A DNA stretch of 64,000 nucleotides from contig OZ018326.1 of NCBI GenBank assembly GCA_963969495.1, positions 182,009,653 through 182,073,652 on the forward strand, read 5' to 3'. Positions within the stretch are counted from its first letter, which is position 1. The number at the start of each line of letters is the position of its first letter. Below, one piece after another: positions 21,901 to 34,280 of the stretch. Source of the DNA: Ceratothoa steindachneri. Taxonomy: Eukaryota; Arthropoda; Malacostraca; Isopoda; Cymothoidae. The notes beneath the pieces are model-generated. The model made no database searches, had not been told where the DNA came from, and saw nothing but the letters and a program-made list of their open reading frames with translations. The position numbers and the translations under genes were made by a program.

Positions 21901-22260
21901 AAGTTTAGCACTGTGCGAAACTGGTCTGAATGCAGAAGCCATATTGAGGTAATGCACCTTGCCTCGTGTTTTGATGGTTATTCCCTTGATGTTTGTTAGA
22001 CAGAATTAGCAGTCACTGCTGTGATTTTGGGGTTTACGTCATATCATTGGTACAGCAAACGGCATTCCTGAGCTTTGCTTACTCCACATCTATCCGTTTA
22101 GGTGGTTGACACAAGAATTACGAGCTATATGAAATATTCATTTCTTGTTTCGGTCACCCAAATCACCTTTGAAGTAAATTTTGTAGTTTAGTCGAACAGC
22201 TTTTGTGATTGGTTTCTTGAGGCTACAAGGAGTAAAGGCACCACATATGTAACAAAAACG
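18964..22260 (-). pseudogene. Broken member of an uncharacterised multi-copy arthropod protein family
   Basis: Minus-strand pieces occur in the order expected for a large uncharacterised protein found in many copies in arthropods. Near 22240 is AFTPCSLKKPITKAVRL. Near 22060-21930 is MPFAVPMI then RKPQNHSSDC, CLTNIKGI and RPVSHSAKLPV. Near 21810 is RPKLLTQEALHDLIRDL. After the LTR comes LYAFFDMENNLFYCED (19970-19930), SLKAVILNGGNCFPFVP (near 19850), MCFLCLWDSRADTEHYV (19652), LHQKLGLAKHLIKAMDQSG, then GDISDEHGERFHQE and MMGDYYCTLERE, ending at 18964. Stops, frameshifts and a 1.66-kb solo LTR (19984-21644) break it. The spaced Cys pairs suggest metal binding, but the function is unknown. I recognise the family by sequence pattern, not by a named domain. 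Confidence 0.7.
19984..21644 (-). mobile_element. Solo LTR (copy C) inserted in the pseudogene
   Basis: On the minus strand it starts TGTCACGGTATAGG and ends GATTCCCCTACA. Flanks read ATCTG before and ATCTC after, a 5-bp target duplication with one change. It is homologous to copies A and B, with three internal units (near 20515, 20675 and 20840 in plus coordinates). At 1661 bp it is longer than copy B (1317) and copy A (1172). It separates the RDLDL and LYAFFDMEN parts of the host pseudogene. Frames at 19793-21233 are within it or span its edge and show no gag/pol signature. Confidence 0.88.
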
Positions 22261-22264
22261 TCAG

Positions 22265-22550
22265 CATCGTTCACTCACTTGCTACGTTCCATGTTTTGTT
22301 AAATTCAGAGTAATTAGAAATTAGGCAGTTGTAGATATGCACTATCATGAACTAGCAATCTGAAAAAACAAAATGCACAAATTAGGAAAAAAGGAACGCA
22401 TAAGTGGAACCAACTATATATATATGCTGGTTCTGGAAAAGTGAGACAGATACAGCTATACGAATGTCAATATTAAATTCAGCACATACAATTACTCCTA
22501 GAGTCAGACTGTTTTGATTCAGAACCACGAGAATCTTTTTTTGTTGACAA
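22265..22550. other. No recognisable gene
   Basis: No open frame of note. Contains a short TATATATA run at ~22415. Confidence 0.4.
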
Positions 22551-22552
22551 GT

Positions 22553-22855
22553 GAATTATCTATTTTAATCTTTATCAGGAGAAAATAGCAAATTGTCCCT
22601 AAAAACAAATAAAGCAAAATGAAATTATTAGATAATATTTTTTTGCCCTTTAGGCCTAGAAAATCAGCGTCTAAAGTGAAAAAAATAGACGAAAAGTAAA
22701 TTATTAGGAGAAATATAATGGAAACTTTTTAAAAGTTTAGACTAAAAGGGCCTGGCCAGAGCCGGATTAGTCATAGCAACAGGCTGAAGTTCTGACTGTG
22801 AAGTGGAAGCTCCTCCTGTAAGGAGGAATGGCGAAGCCGCTCCTCTTTTTTATTG
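22553..22855 (+). repeat. Dispersed repeat with GC-rich hairpin (copy 3, longest)
   Basis: Combines the block shared with 16431-16600 (22555-22640) and the hairpin block shared with 15376-15485 and 18198-18290 (CTCCTCCTGTAAGGAGGAA, then GGCGAAGCCGCTCCTC, 22808-22845). This copy suggests both blocks belong to one element. Confidence 0.65.
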
Positions 22856-22859
22856 AAAT

Positions 22860-24105
22860 TTTCAAAAGGTTGCCTTCCTATAATATAGTGCTAGGGAAGA
22901 GATGACAAGAAGTATTTACTGAATGTGAAATAAGATCTCTTCACGATATTCGCTGCAATTGTTTTGATACACAACGATAAAATTGAATTCACATTTCCTG
23001 ACGACAATGGTTGGATTGAGTAACACCCCTAAAACTTAATTTTCCTTTTTCCATTTAAAGAATATTGGATAAAGGAATTATTCAGATTTTTTAAGCCTTG
23101 AAGGTTTATAAGGAAGTAAAAACGCAGTGTCATTTCAAAAGGAATTTTCAGGAAGGCAGATGAAAAACAGTATATTCAAGTAACGAAAAGTATTTTAGAT
23201 TATCAAACGATCAAAATCAAAATTTGAATTTGTTAATAGCGATAATAATGCTTCAAAAATTATGATAGTTAAAAAATGAGTAATGTTTTACAGTAAAGTG
23301 TGGCTCGAGGTTACATGAAATACCTCTTAGCGTCTTCTAATTTTTAAAAAAGGTTTATGAAACATATTTTGTTTCAGATACCTTTATAAATGAAATAAGC
23401 AAAATTTATTAAATACAACATTATTTATGTAAGGTATTAAATAATTTAATTCCTGAATAAGATTACAAAGCTTATCCAGATGTCTTCTAGGATGGAAACC
23501 TTGAACATAAAATGGCTAAGATAAAGAAACTTTACCGAGAAGAGAAGAATTATATCGTTAAAGATTTAGGTAAATAAAATGTCCTCTACAAATTTCACTA
23601 AATGTGTAGCTAAAAACCATTATTCTAGCAAAAAAGCCAATTCTCAAGCTACTGGAGTTGTCCCTCTCGAGAGAAAAAAGGTGCAATATTTTTGATAAAT
23701 TTTATACTATTGGGAATGAAAAAAAAAATCAATTTTAACACTTTAACAAAGAAAGCCTTTTGTTGTGGGCCCATGCATACATGAAAATACAGTTTAGCAA
23801 AGTTATTTTCTGGATAGTGTGGATGGTTGTACAAGAGGTTGGGTTGTCCATGGACGTGGGATAGAGCATTCACCAAGCGACAACAACAAGAATGAGGATT
23901 TGATGAGTTGGTCTGTTATTGTTAGAGCCAATATAATATAACCTTTTTAAGTGAACTTTTGCATTAAGGTGGCAATGCGTACAGCAAGTTCCGGGAAAAA
24001 GTTCCTATCTTGGTGTAAGAGGCAGAGTCTAAATGAGTAGGTAACTTGTTTTCATGAATAATAATTATATACTCACACATCAAAGTCATCTAAGAATTGA
24101 TTAAA
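22860..24105. other. No recognisable gene
   Basis: AT-rich. The minus-strand frame 23649-23876 has no known signature. It lies upstream of a Tc1 fragment and could include eroded transposase, but I cannot show that. Confidence 0.4.
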
Positions 24106-24109
24106 TCGT

Positions 24110-24370
24110 CGAAGGAATTTGTTAGAGATCAATCATGGACTGGCGACCAAACGGTAGCGAAAAAAAACCCAATAGAGAACTTGTGGAGCAAACTGAAGAG
24201 AGACATTTACGCAGATCGTAAGCCATTTATACAACAAAAATTACCATTGTGAAGACATTCAAAGTGTTAAAAAAATGTTTTAATTAATTGCAGTAAAACA
24301 TTAACTTCATCAGTTGACCATTGACTGTTCAAAGTTAATCAGAAGTTTTTCTTCGTTCAGCAGCTCTTGA
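24110..24370 (+). pseudogene. Tc1-like transposase C-terminal fragment
   Basis: The plus strand reads KNPIENLWSKLKRDIYADRK, then in the following codons LTSSVD and LFKVNQK, matching the SPDLNPIENLW...LKRDIYA block and the C-terminal tail of Tc1-type transposases. The last catalytic Glu (IENLW) is present. The rest of the protein is not recognisable upstream, so this is a truncated relic. Confidence 0.7.
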
Positions 24371-24379
24371 AAAGTTCTT

Positions 24380-26690
24380 ATTTAAAATTATGTTTCATCT
24401 AATTTCCATGCATTTTATTTCTTATAATTACTTCCTATATGTCATTAAACATGATCACTTTGTTAATACATGATTTGTTTATAGATTCACTTTGAAAACT
24501 ATGTACTCCTAATAATTAATAATCTGCGAGTGATTTCGTGACTGTAAAATAATGTAATTAATCCAGCACTGATTTGTCTTACTTTCCTCACATATGTCAT
24601 TTAGATTCTCAATATTCACAATACATTATCTGCTCATGATTGTCTTAACTCCATGAAGAAGCCTTACGCAAAAATATGGTTGTTTTAATGAAGCTTTGGT
24701 TATTTTAAATATTTGAATACAATCTATAGGCACACTTCAAGTAATTTACACCATTCGTTCTTCGCAACGTTAACTAGATTCTTTGACTGGATAATGAAAT
24801 GCACATAATGATTAGAATGACTAGCTAGCAAGCCTCAAGTACGAGGGACCGGTCCTCGTTGGGGGAATGTGTCAGGTAGCATTATATTTGGATACCAATC
24901 AGCGACCATAGAAATCTTCGTGGCTCCGCGTCGTTGGGGGTAGGGGCGTGCGAAGTGGGAGGAGAAGGGGAGTATGAGGGCTAATACACCTTTGACAGGG
25001 TTCCAGAACAGAGGGGAAATTATGTATCTTGGGTTCTGAAAACGGTCGAGGAAAAATAAGAATGTTACGTTTGGCTACGTGAAAAATCTACATCCCCTTC
25101 CCATAGGGGTAAGCTTCCCTCTGGGAGCGAAAACGCTAGCGAGATTGGTCATAATTTCCTAAAATATATTGGATCCAAAATAATTAACATTATATTTTAT
25201 CTCTTCTTAGGGGCCTTTTACCATCAATGTCAATTTGATTTCGATTGATTTTTTTTACTGTTTACTTAGATTAAACCATATTCATTGATAATATTTCAGT
25301 TTTTAAAGGATGATCTAGATAGAATTCCTGGCTCAGAATTTTGAGAATTGAAGCTAACAATTTTGGTTTTCATGCGTTTTCCTCTTCGGTTTGATTAGTT
25401 TCAAAAGTTCCTCTTTATCTATTTCTTCCCAGATTAAAACCATTTTGATTCGCTTTCATTGTAGATAATTGAAGGGTTATTGTGAGTAGTTCAATATTTA
25501 TTCCTAAATTATCCATATTTTGTTCGCTACAAACAAGGCATCCAATTTTCGTATCTGTTACCTGTCACTTTTGAAGCCAGAGGTAGATTGAACGCTTTGG
25601 TTAGGAACGAGTGTCCTAGTTCTCTCTCATATGAAGAGTCGAGATCAAATGCAATTAGAAATGGTGCGGAGGCAGGGCCGAGGGGGATCGATCGATAAAT
25701 AGGCGTTTCTTTTTAGGTGTCTCTGAAAACTTAAAGGTGATGGTAAAAATTAATTGCCATAGCTATGTCAAGATATTTAGTGTGTTTTGAAAGACGCTGA
25801 CAATAGGTGGGTAGATGTCAGTTGTGAGATTTAAATTTAGTCAGAGCATAATGTTTTGAGGTGATTTTACAATTACAGAATAGCCTATTTGTTTGTTCTA
25901 TTACCACCATAATGTTTCACTTTTCGATGACCTATAAAAGTTTTATGTTTTTTATTCTTTTCGTTGTCCATTAATGTTATATTTTCTACTTCATGTAATA
26001 TTATAAAATATCCAACTACGTATGAGATATACAACTAATTTCCAAAGAAAGACATACAAAAGAAAGAGCAGTAAATTAATTGACAGCAGATCAAAATGAA
26101 ATAAATGTCTCGATGGAATTCCATAGTGAGATATGAAAGAAAGGAATAAACATTCATAATTTTGTAAAATGTATAAATATTTGTATTGAATTGTTAGGCT
26201 TGAATTTTAATAATCTCGGAAAATGCCAATAGTTCAGAATTTAGAAAATAATTCAGATTTTAAAAAAACATCTTGTTGGGTATTCCTCGAGGGAAATGTG
26301 AAATAGGGAAATAGTTGGGAGTCTTTAAGTTTCCCTTTTTCTTTAGATAAAATATTGGATCTACCTAGTAAAATGGGCAAAATGAGAACTTTATGACAGA
26401 AGATTTTGTGATGTTTGATGACTTGTTGTGGATAACGATCGTTTAAGCGGTTCAGAATACCAGTAAGCATTGACAACTTTATATTTATTGGGCTAAGCTG
26501 AAAGGATGAATGTTGTATCTAAGACTAGTATTTAAAAGTAGAATCACAAGAATAAGAAGATGCGTATCAATTCTTGAGCATGCAGGCATAGCATGACTTT
26601 GGGTGGGGGGTCAAGGCCCACCCATCCCAAAATTCGAGATCAATGAAATTATGAACAATCAAATTTCGCTCATCACAATATGTTCAAGTA
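24380..26690. other. No recognisable gene; includes a GC-rich patch
   Basis: Mostly AT-rich with no supported frame. About 24840-25140 is notably GC-rich (GTACGAGGGACCGGTCCTCG hairpin; GGAGGAGAAGGGGAG) and may be an unclassified repeat. The 26234-26476 minus frame has no signature. Confidence 0.45.
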
Positions 26691-26739
26691 AATGATCATT
26701 TGCACCTGCTTGTCAAAGGACGACGGGATGCCACACCAC

Positions 26740-26945
26740 TTAAGGAGACTCGTCATCCTTCAGATGCTAGCCGCAGCAAGCTGGCCCAAGCTATAGATGA
26801 TATCCCTTTGCGGGCTGCATATAGGTTAGGGAGGGCGCGCCATTCCTCAATGAGCGAAAAAACATCTTCAAAAATGCAATTGACTGAAAGACAAAGGGAG
26901 GTTCGAGTCCCATCCCAGGTCTGTATCCCCTAAAGAGTAGTCTTC
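26740..26945 (+). mobile_element. Possible tRNA-derived SINE fragment
   Basis: A B-box-like GAGGTTCGAGTCCCATCCC at about 26896-26914 follows a moderately GC-rich stretch with an A-box-like TAGCCGCAGCAAGCTGG at ~26768. The distance between the boxes is longer than in a tRNA, so this is tentative. Confidence 0.3.
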
Positions 26946-27590
26946 TCTCTTTTTGACTAGGAATATGTACATACTTTCCACACATTCCCTCCCCTAACCT
27001 CACCTTCCACATATTTCATTTCCCTAACCTCACCTTTCACATTTTCACTGCACCAAACCTCACTCCATTCACCAAGAAACTTTCCCAAACCTTTTGTTGG
27101 AGTTGAAATGAAACTCTGTCTTCTGTTTTTAATAAAATACCTCAAAAGGAAGACAAAAACGGGTTTATCCTCTAAACTTAACACTTTTCCAATAAATATC
27201 TTTTTAACTTCTCTCACGGAATTGTCATCTTTGGTTTAGACCATTTTTCTAACAAAAATAAACTCATTTACGTGAGTGAAACTCACAAGGATCATAGTCC
27301 CCTTTGCGCCATCTTACTTCTTGCAAAAGATAGAAAAATAGAAGTATATGTAGAGTAAAGGTAGATTGGAAAGAGCTGTTAGGTAAAAGTGGTGAAAATG
27401 AAAAGTTTGAGTGTTGTGCATAGGTGCTGAGTGACCAGCAATCTCTTGAGGTTCTCTTTCAAATTGTTTCTTATTCTTTAGTTGTTAAGTAGTTGAAGAG
27501 GCTCCCGCGCCTCTATTATATTTGTGTTTCGCAGTTGTGCTTCCTTCTTTATTATTTTAAAAATGTACGGCTTATCTTATCTAAATATCG
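26946..27590. other. No recognisable gene
   Basis: Contains a pyrimidine-rich CCTCACCTTTCACAT-type short repeat (about 26980-27070). The overlapping minus frames 26791-27217 reflect it. Confidence 0.45.
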
Positions 27591-27600
27591 GTTCAGGTTG

Positions 27601-29650
27601 TTAAAGTGGTTTCCCACTTCGGAAGTTCCCTCTGTTTTTTCTTCTATGTTCTAAAGGAATGTCTATAGCTCTCTTTCTCTCCTTGTCTATTATCTCGTCA
27701 AGTCTTTCCCACACTCTAATTGCTCTGTTGTGTAGGACTGTATTGATTGGATCGATCTCGAGTTCATGATGTAAATCCACTTGTCTCCGATGTTCTATTC
27801 TTCTAGTGTTTGTAATAAGTAGTTCCCCACTATTTTGGACTCTTTGAAGTTTGACCATGTTTGTTTTGTGTAGGTTGTTTAGTGGTACTGTTGGATACAG
27901 GAAAAATAAATTGGCATAAGGAATTGTATATCTTGGTTTTGTTGGCTCTATTGAAGTTCCTTAGTTGGTATAATTTTTTTCGGCTTGAGTTCGCCAGATT
28001 CAATCTTTTTTTCGCATGTTTATTATAACCATTCCTTGTTATTTTCATGCTAAGAACTTTCCCTTCGGCATGGTATCGGTACACTTCGTCATCGACCACT
28101 ATTTTCGACGTTTTTTTCCTCCCCATAGGAATTATTGTAAATTCTTCGGTGTTAGTATGTATTTTTCACTTTTCTTCCTACTCATTTATGTTTTTGATCT
28201 CTGCCGCGGACATTCTAGCGTTTGTTAGTGGATATCTATAACGGCTATTAGTTATTATAGTTATATCACCCGAGAACTGTAAATATGTTGTTGATGGAAA
28301 CACCGGATCTGGTAGGTCCCTTGTGTATATTGTGTATAGAGTAGGACTCAAATATCCACCTTGAGGGACACCATTCCTTAATTCAAATTCTGATCGTTGG
28401 TGGTCTCCTATTTCTATAAAGGCCATTTTGTTTGTAACATAGTCACAGAGGACTTTTACCACAATTAATGATAGGCTTAGCCTCTTTATTTTTAATTTAA
28501 GTCTGATTCTCCATATTTTGTCAAAAGCTTTCTTTACATCTCTTAATATAAGATCTGAGTAGTTTTTGCTGTATTTTGCTTTAGCCAAAGTTTTTAAAAG
28601 GATGGCAATTGCCGTATCTGTGACTTTCCCTCCCTGAAACCTGAAACCGTACTGCCATTGCGGAATTAGATCGTTCTCCTCTAGATGTTCTACCAGTCTT
28701 CTGTTTATTAGTTTTTCCAGGAGTTCCGCTACCACTTCTAAGAGTATTATAAGTCTATAGTTACCTGGTTCAGATGGTGATTTGCCAGGTTTAGGCAAGG
28801 AAATAATTTTCCCGTTTTTAGGGTATTAGGAAAATAGCCCGCACTTATTATTGCGTTCAAAAGGTCTACTAATTTTCTTAGGAAAACATTTGGTGCCTTT
28901 ATCACGTTTTCTCTTGTTATGCCTGTTTTGCTAGGCGCTCTCTGTTTTGTAGCTTTAATTGGTGCTTTTAGTTATTCTAGCGTTATTGTCTTGAAACCTT
29001 GCTGACCAAGTGACCTTGCAGAGGCTACATGATTTGGTGTTATTTCGTGCCTGTTTTCCTCTAGTTCCTGTACTATCCAATCTTTATGATCTCTATCAAA
29101 GTCTTCATTCTCGTTGGGCGTAATGTCGAAGACATTGTTCCAGTGTTCCCTAAACATGTTTTATAGTGGCTTTGGCTCCTTACTTTCTTTTCCATTAAGT
29201 TTGAGAGTTATATTAGTTTTCGGTTTAAGTTTCCCTTTTGCTAAATAGATTTTCGTCCAGAACTTAGGTGAGTTTAATTCTGAATCAATCGACTACACGA
29301 AGCGATCCCATCTAGCTCCTCTTTCTCTGGTTGCTATCGATATTATTTTATCTTTTATTATTCGTAGCCTATCTGTGTCACCCCTTGTGGGGCCATACTT
29401 TTCGATCTTTTCTCTAAGTGTCTTATATTCCCTTTCTAGTGCAGCAGTTTGAGCGGTGCATTTAGGATAGGAAATTGTCCTATAGGCTGTTCTAGGCACG
29501 TAGTTTTTGTCCACATTGCCAAGTGTTCTTAATACGTTTTTAGTGGCTTTGTCTATATCTTCTAATGTTGCCTCGCTTAAGTCGGGTGGCTGGTAGTTAG
29601 CGAGTTCTTCTGCGTAGCCTTGCCAGTTTGCATCGTTAGAGCTCTGCTTT
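27601..29650 (-). pseudogene. Jockey-like LINE, reverse transcriptase region, frameshifted
   Basis: On the minus strand, from 29650: YQPPDLSEATLEDIDKAT, then ALEREYKTLREKIEKYGPTR (29440), FREHWNNVFDI (29157), APNVFLRKLVDLLNAI. After a frameshift near 28800 comes PKPGKSPSEPGNYRLIILLE (RT domain start), QYGFRFQGGKVTDTA, LILRDVKKAFDKIW (first catalytic Asp), LRNGVPQGGYLSPTLYTIYT, and FSGDITII where the YADD box is expected. Downstream, ITRNGYNKHAKKRL and HHELEIDPINTVLHNRAIRV match the jockey-type C-terminus. FSGD keeps only the second Asp, so catalysis would be lost. 5'-truncated, with several frame breaks. Clade call is by overall motif style. Confidence 0.87.
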
Positions 29651-29699
29651 ATCGGACTGCGTCATCTTAGAGGCTAGCTGGAGGAGAGTGAAAAAAGAT

Positions 29700-31840
29700 C
29701 CGAATGTGACTTGATCACAATTGATCTCACCACGGTGGGTGCTCATGAGCAAAGGAGCAATGAGTGGTAGAGCAAGGGGGTATACAGTATTATAAGAACA
29801 TTTTCCTTAGAGTTTTGGCAAAATTAGAGTACTCAAAAGAAGTGGATCTATAAAAACCTGGTTTCAGAAGTTCGGTAAAATGATGTATGATTTAAAAGTC
29901 CAGTCCTTGGAATAAAAGTAGATTGGTATTGATCTCTTTTAACAAAGCAAAACAGTAGTAAGATTTGCTTCGCCAATATTTGAAAGAGCTCATATTTTAT
30001 CCAAAATAATCACATTTATTATGACTATAATTTTTGATTTATTGAAAGAGAAAAGGAAGTTGGCCAGAGCTAGCGATAAACCAGATGCTCATTAAACAAA
30101 TATGGAAAATGGGAAGAAACAGATACAACATAAATTAAATAAATGGGGGGAAGAAGCGAAAATTCAAACTCGGGAGAGGCCAATTAGGAATAAAGGCGGG
30201 ATGTTGAGCTTCTTGGCGGAAATGTTCTCGTGCATACTTCGAAAGGCATATATTGGAATGGAACTAACATTTCCATAGTAGACCAGTGTTTGTAATTATG
30301 TACCTGAGTGCGTGGATGCGAGAGAGAGTGAGAGAATGATTTTCTTGTGCATGTCAAATATTCAAATGGGAAGCTCACCAAGAGGCTTTAGAGAGGATAG
30401 TTGAGAGAAGATAAGACCCGAGCTGCTAATAAGGGAGGATAAGCAGCCTGCTAAAGGACAAAAAAAAAACTTGATTTCAATTTATATAGGACGAGCAGCG
30501 AAACGCCCAGAGAACCACTACCATTATCAAGGCCTCCAACATCTCAGATATTGGCCCGAAAACTCAGAACAAAAACGTGAGGTAAATTAAAAACTGCGTC
30601 GGAGGGGGAAGGGGAATAAAGAATGATAATTTAATTCGGAGAGAATTGTGAAATGACGTTGAAATGATATCTTACACTAGTATAATTCACTATGAACTAT
30701 TTTCTTTAACCTAATTACCCCCAGATTCCTAAGTTCCCCCATTTTGATGACGTTTCCTCCCCAGCATCTTAACATATTTTTTCTACAAACATTGTCCTTT
30801 GAGGTTCGTCTTCCCTACAACTTTAAAGATACATTTATGTTAGTTTGGGGATATAGAATATGACCGAGAAAGGTTCTGTATTATTGAGGTTCTGTTCGAT
30901 TGAGAAAGCCTGCTAAAATACATCCGTCCTTTCAAAATCTTTTTATTATTTTTCTAATTCTAAAAATTGGGTTTTGGGTTAATTTGATTTAATTTATTTA
31001 AACACTTTTACTTTATTTTAACTGCATTAAAAATTTATATAACTCCATTCAGTATTGTTGCTTTTATCTTGTCAGATTATGTTCATTTTATGTATTGAAC
31101 AATTAGAAAGAGGTATTACGGTTTTTATTTTAGGATGTTTTGTTTAAATGGTTTTATCGAAGTTATTAAAGAAAATTTATCCGGCAAAACATTTCCTGAT
31201 GTATTTGAAAATAAAGTACGAGGAAAAGGTAGACAGAACGATTGAAACTTATAGTTCTATGAAAGAATCGTTAATGAGTGCATCAATTTGCATTAATATC
31301 TTTAGAAGGGAAATTCATAAAACTAATTTCTTTGTCTCCCGTTTTTGCAACGGACCTGACATGACTACCGCTTTATATTCACCATTCCTAAAACTCTTAT
31401 GCCTTTATTTCTTTAAATGTTATTAAGACTATCTTAAAATTGGAAAGATCTATCTTAAACGAAACTTTAACAATAAAATACACCATAGTTTCCTTTAAAG
31501 AAGTTTCCCTCTTTTAACCAATTTGAGCTAAATTGCGATGGGTTATTTGTGAGCAGAAAACTATCGCTTAATTCTTGGGAAGCAATAATTTCCCAAGATG
31601 TTTTCCATGAAATTTTCTTAATAAAAATGCCGGTATAAAGAGAAATTGCGTTGATTTATCGAAAATAATTGTGTATATAAAGCAAGTAAAAAATAACACA
31701 CATTTTCATCTAAATTCAGTCATGCACTAAAGTCGTGACCAAGCTTAAAATAGCGGATTATATAATGAAGAAAATGGAAATTTTCTGTTTTATAGTTCAC
31801 ATTAGTCACGTTGATTGAACCTTTCTGTTCTTGATTTCCA
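29700..31840. other. No recognisable gene
   Basis: AT-rich. Frames at 30184-30381 (minus) and 31148-31426 (plus) have no known signature. Confidence 0.45.
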
Positions 31841-31845
31841 TCTAG

Positions 31846-32232
31846 TCATGTTAATATGTTTCGTCTTTTATCTTTGTAAGACCCAATAATATTCTTGGCA
31901 ACACCTATGAAAGAATCTGAGAGGAAGAAATCTGGAGCCTTAAGGATCCTAATGGCGTAGGTTACGTCGAATTTACCTGCAAATGGATGATTGAGAAGTG
32001 CAGAAAATATGTCTTGCAAATTCCATACTCTTTCTAGCGTTGTGGGAAGATGCTCCGGCGGGTTCGTAATAAACCTTATGGTCGTTTTGACTTCTTTAAT
32101 TTCAGAATGGAAGTTCACAATTAAATCTCTATAGATCTCTGAAATGACAGTAAGCGTAACTCCGTTGTCGTCCTCACATAACAGAGGCCCCAGTATCAAT
32201 TCATGAAAAATTGGCAGAAGCCAACACGTCTA
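31846..32232 (-). other. Unexplained open frame of ~128 codons
   Basis: Open on the minus strand from a TAG at about 32235 to the stop at 31846. It starts with Thr-Cys-Trp and includes LGPLLCEDDNGVTLTV, IRFITNPPEHLP, LLNHPFAGKFDVTYAIRIL and GVAKNIIGSYKDK. Composition is balanced, unlike the Phe/Lys-rich chance frames around it, so it may be a real exon or an old gene fragment. There is no ATG at the start, no convincing pyrimidine tract at the 5' side, and no donor at the 3' side. I do not recognise the protein. Confidence 0.3.
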
Positions 32233-32239
32233 TATTATC

Positions 32240-33820
32240 TAGCACTTACTTCTTGGGTTTTTGGTATTTTTATGAATGTAACTTCAGGGAATTTAATAGA
32301 CAGAAAAGAGTAAGCACTAGCAAATAGAGATAAGACAATCTTTTCGGGGTAGAAATCTGTGGTATTGTTGTAACAACGAGCCTGACTTGAAATTTGACAG
32401 TTCTTAAATGAACAGATTATTTCGGAATTTAGTCACCCTGACATTATTCTGTTTCAGCAAATCAATCTGTAAGCCTTGTTCTTGAGTAGAAATTTACGCT
32501 CAACTGCTGCACCAGATTTAAACTAGAAAAATATTCAATACACGAGACACAGCACTCTGCACTCAAGCAATCTATTACGGATAGCTTCAAATCTAAAATA
32601 GGTGTACTTTGTTGCCACACGATTTTCAAAGATAAAAACCCTTAAAGTTTATTTGCTAAATTGTTGGAGAACTCCAATGCATACTGAATATATTGGTGTA
32701 TATATTTTTTTGTGAACCAAAAAAAAAAAGTTTTAATACTTTAAATATTTCTGTGGCACGTGAAATACCTGGTACTTTAACCCCTCATTGAAGGTATTTA
32801 TGGTTTCTTGGGAAAACATAATTTTAAGAATGCAATTCCGGGGATTTACAACCATATATATAAGCAAATTAGAACCTAGGATAGTTTTGGGCAACGCACT
32901 GACAGATTAATTTGCTTATTTCTGGTTAATATTATTTAAATAAATTATATATGAATATGAATCTAGTTAAAGAATGTCAAAAACATTTAATATTTAAACA
33001 AAAATTAATTAACACTCATTATTTGCTATGCTTGCAATGAATAGAACTAACTTTTTGTAGTCTTTCAAAAATTTATATTTTATTAATTATATCATCTTCT
33101 ATACAAGTCATAATTTGTATAGCAACTTTATATACTTCAGGTTAAACGAGTGATTTAGAAAGGGGTTGTAATTTATCTTTGATTTCTATTACTAATTTCT
33201 TTTTAGGCATGTAAATCATTATTGCAAGGCTAGATAGAAGGCTTTATTAATTCTATATCTTGAATAATTATTACTCGACAAATCTACCCTGTGTTGACTT
33301 TGCGGAGTGTTATTCTTGATATTGTTTTGAATAATTAAATACCTGTTCGATATAAAGGAATAATCTGTATTTATTGATGCTAAATCGGATTAGCTATTTC
33401 TCCAAACTTTTGGCATGCTAAGCTCTTATCAGTGATTTGTGGAGCAGAGAAAGAATTTTGTTTACGTGTATCATATCTTCCATAATTTCAAAACATGAAA
33501 ACGATACAGCAAACTCCATCAAGGTTGGCAAAATATAAAAAATATTAATAAAACGGATCCCAAAATATGATCCTATATACTTCATTAGATTTTTTAGTAA
33601 ATTACTACCGAAACCACAAACTTCATTCCTTTAAATAGTCATAATTTTCAGTCTAAATTATATGTAATTGCTATTTTTAGAAGAATTTTCAACTTAATTG
33701 TAGATAATAGGAGATTTTCACACAGATTTGTGCGTCAATAAAAAGGTGAAGCGATCTTTCTACTTCTCTGCCATTATTCCCTAAAGCCTGTAGAATTGAA
33801 CATAAGCCTTTAAAGCAGTG
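32240..33820. other. No recognisable gene
   Basis: AT-rich, no supported frames or repeats. Confidence 0.5.
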
Positions 33821-33825
33821 GTTTT

Positions 33826-34280
33826 CAACAGAGGTACCACGAGAACCAACCAAGGCCCCGCGGAATGAACTAGGAAGTCATTTTAAAAATGCCTAAATTG
33901 CCCCAAAATATGTATTTCAAACATTTCCAAAAAGATCTCACAACACTTGAAAGTATGTTGAAACTAGCTTCTCTGCATTGTGCAACAAAAAAACTAAAGG
34001 AGAAATATTGCATTGAGTGAATGAGAAATCAGAGTTGCCTCGTTAACTCTATCTCCAAATATTAAAGAATTATCTCATCCTCTTCAAGCTCAAACTTCCC
34101 ATTAAGCTTTTAAAGATGAAATTTATTAACTTTCCAATTTTGATTCCTTATTTCGATTAAATTAGGTTAAATGTCAGTCGTGGTTAATTTTGAAGTGTTT
34201 TCCACATAATTAATTAAGTATTTATACGTATTATAGATAGGAATTAGGGGGCCATTATCATAAAAAGGTTGAGAATCACT
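33826..34280. mobile_element. Short non-autonomous hAT element
   Basis: Left end CAGTGGTTTTCAAC and right end GTTGAGAATCACTG are imperfect terminal inverted repeats of the common hAT type (CAGTGGTTCTCAACC). The flanking 8-mers CTTTAAAG (33818-33825) and CTCTAAAG (34281-34288) match at 7 of 8 positions, as expected for an old hAT target duplication. 455 bp, no coding. Confidence 0.85.
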
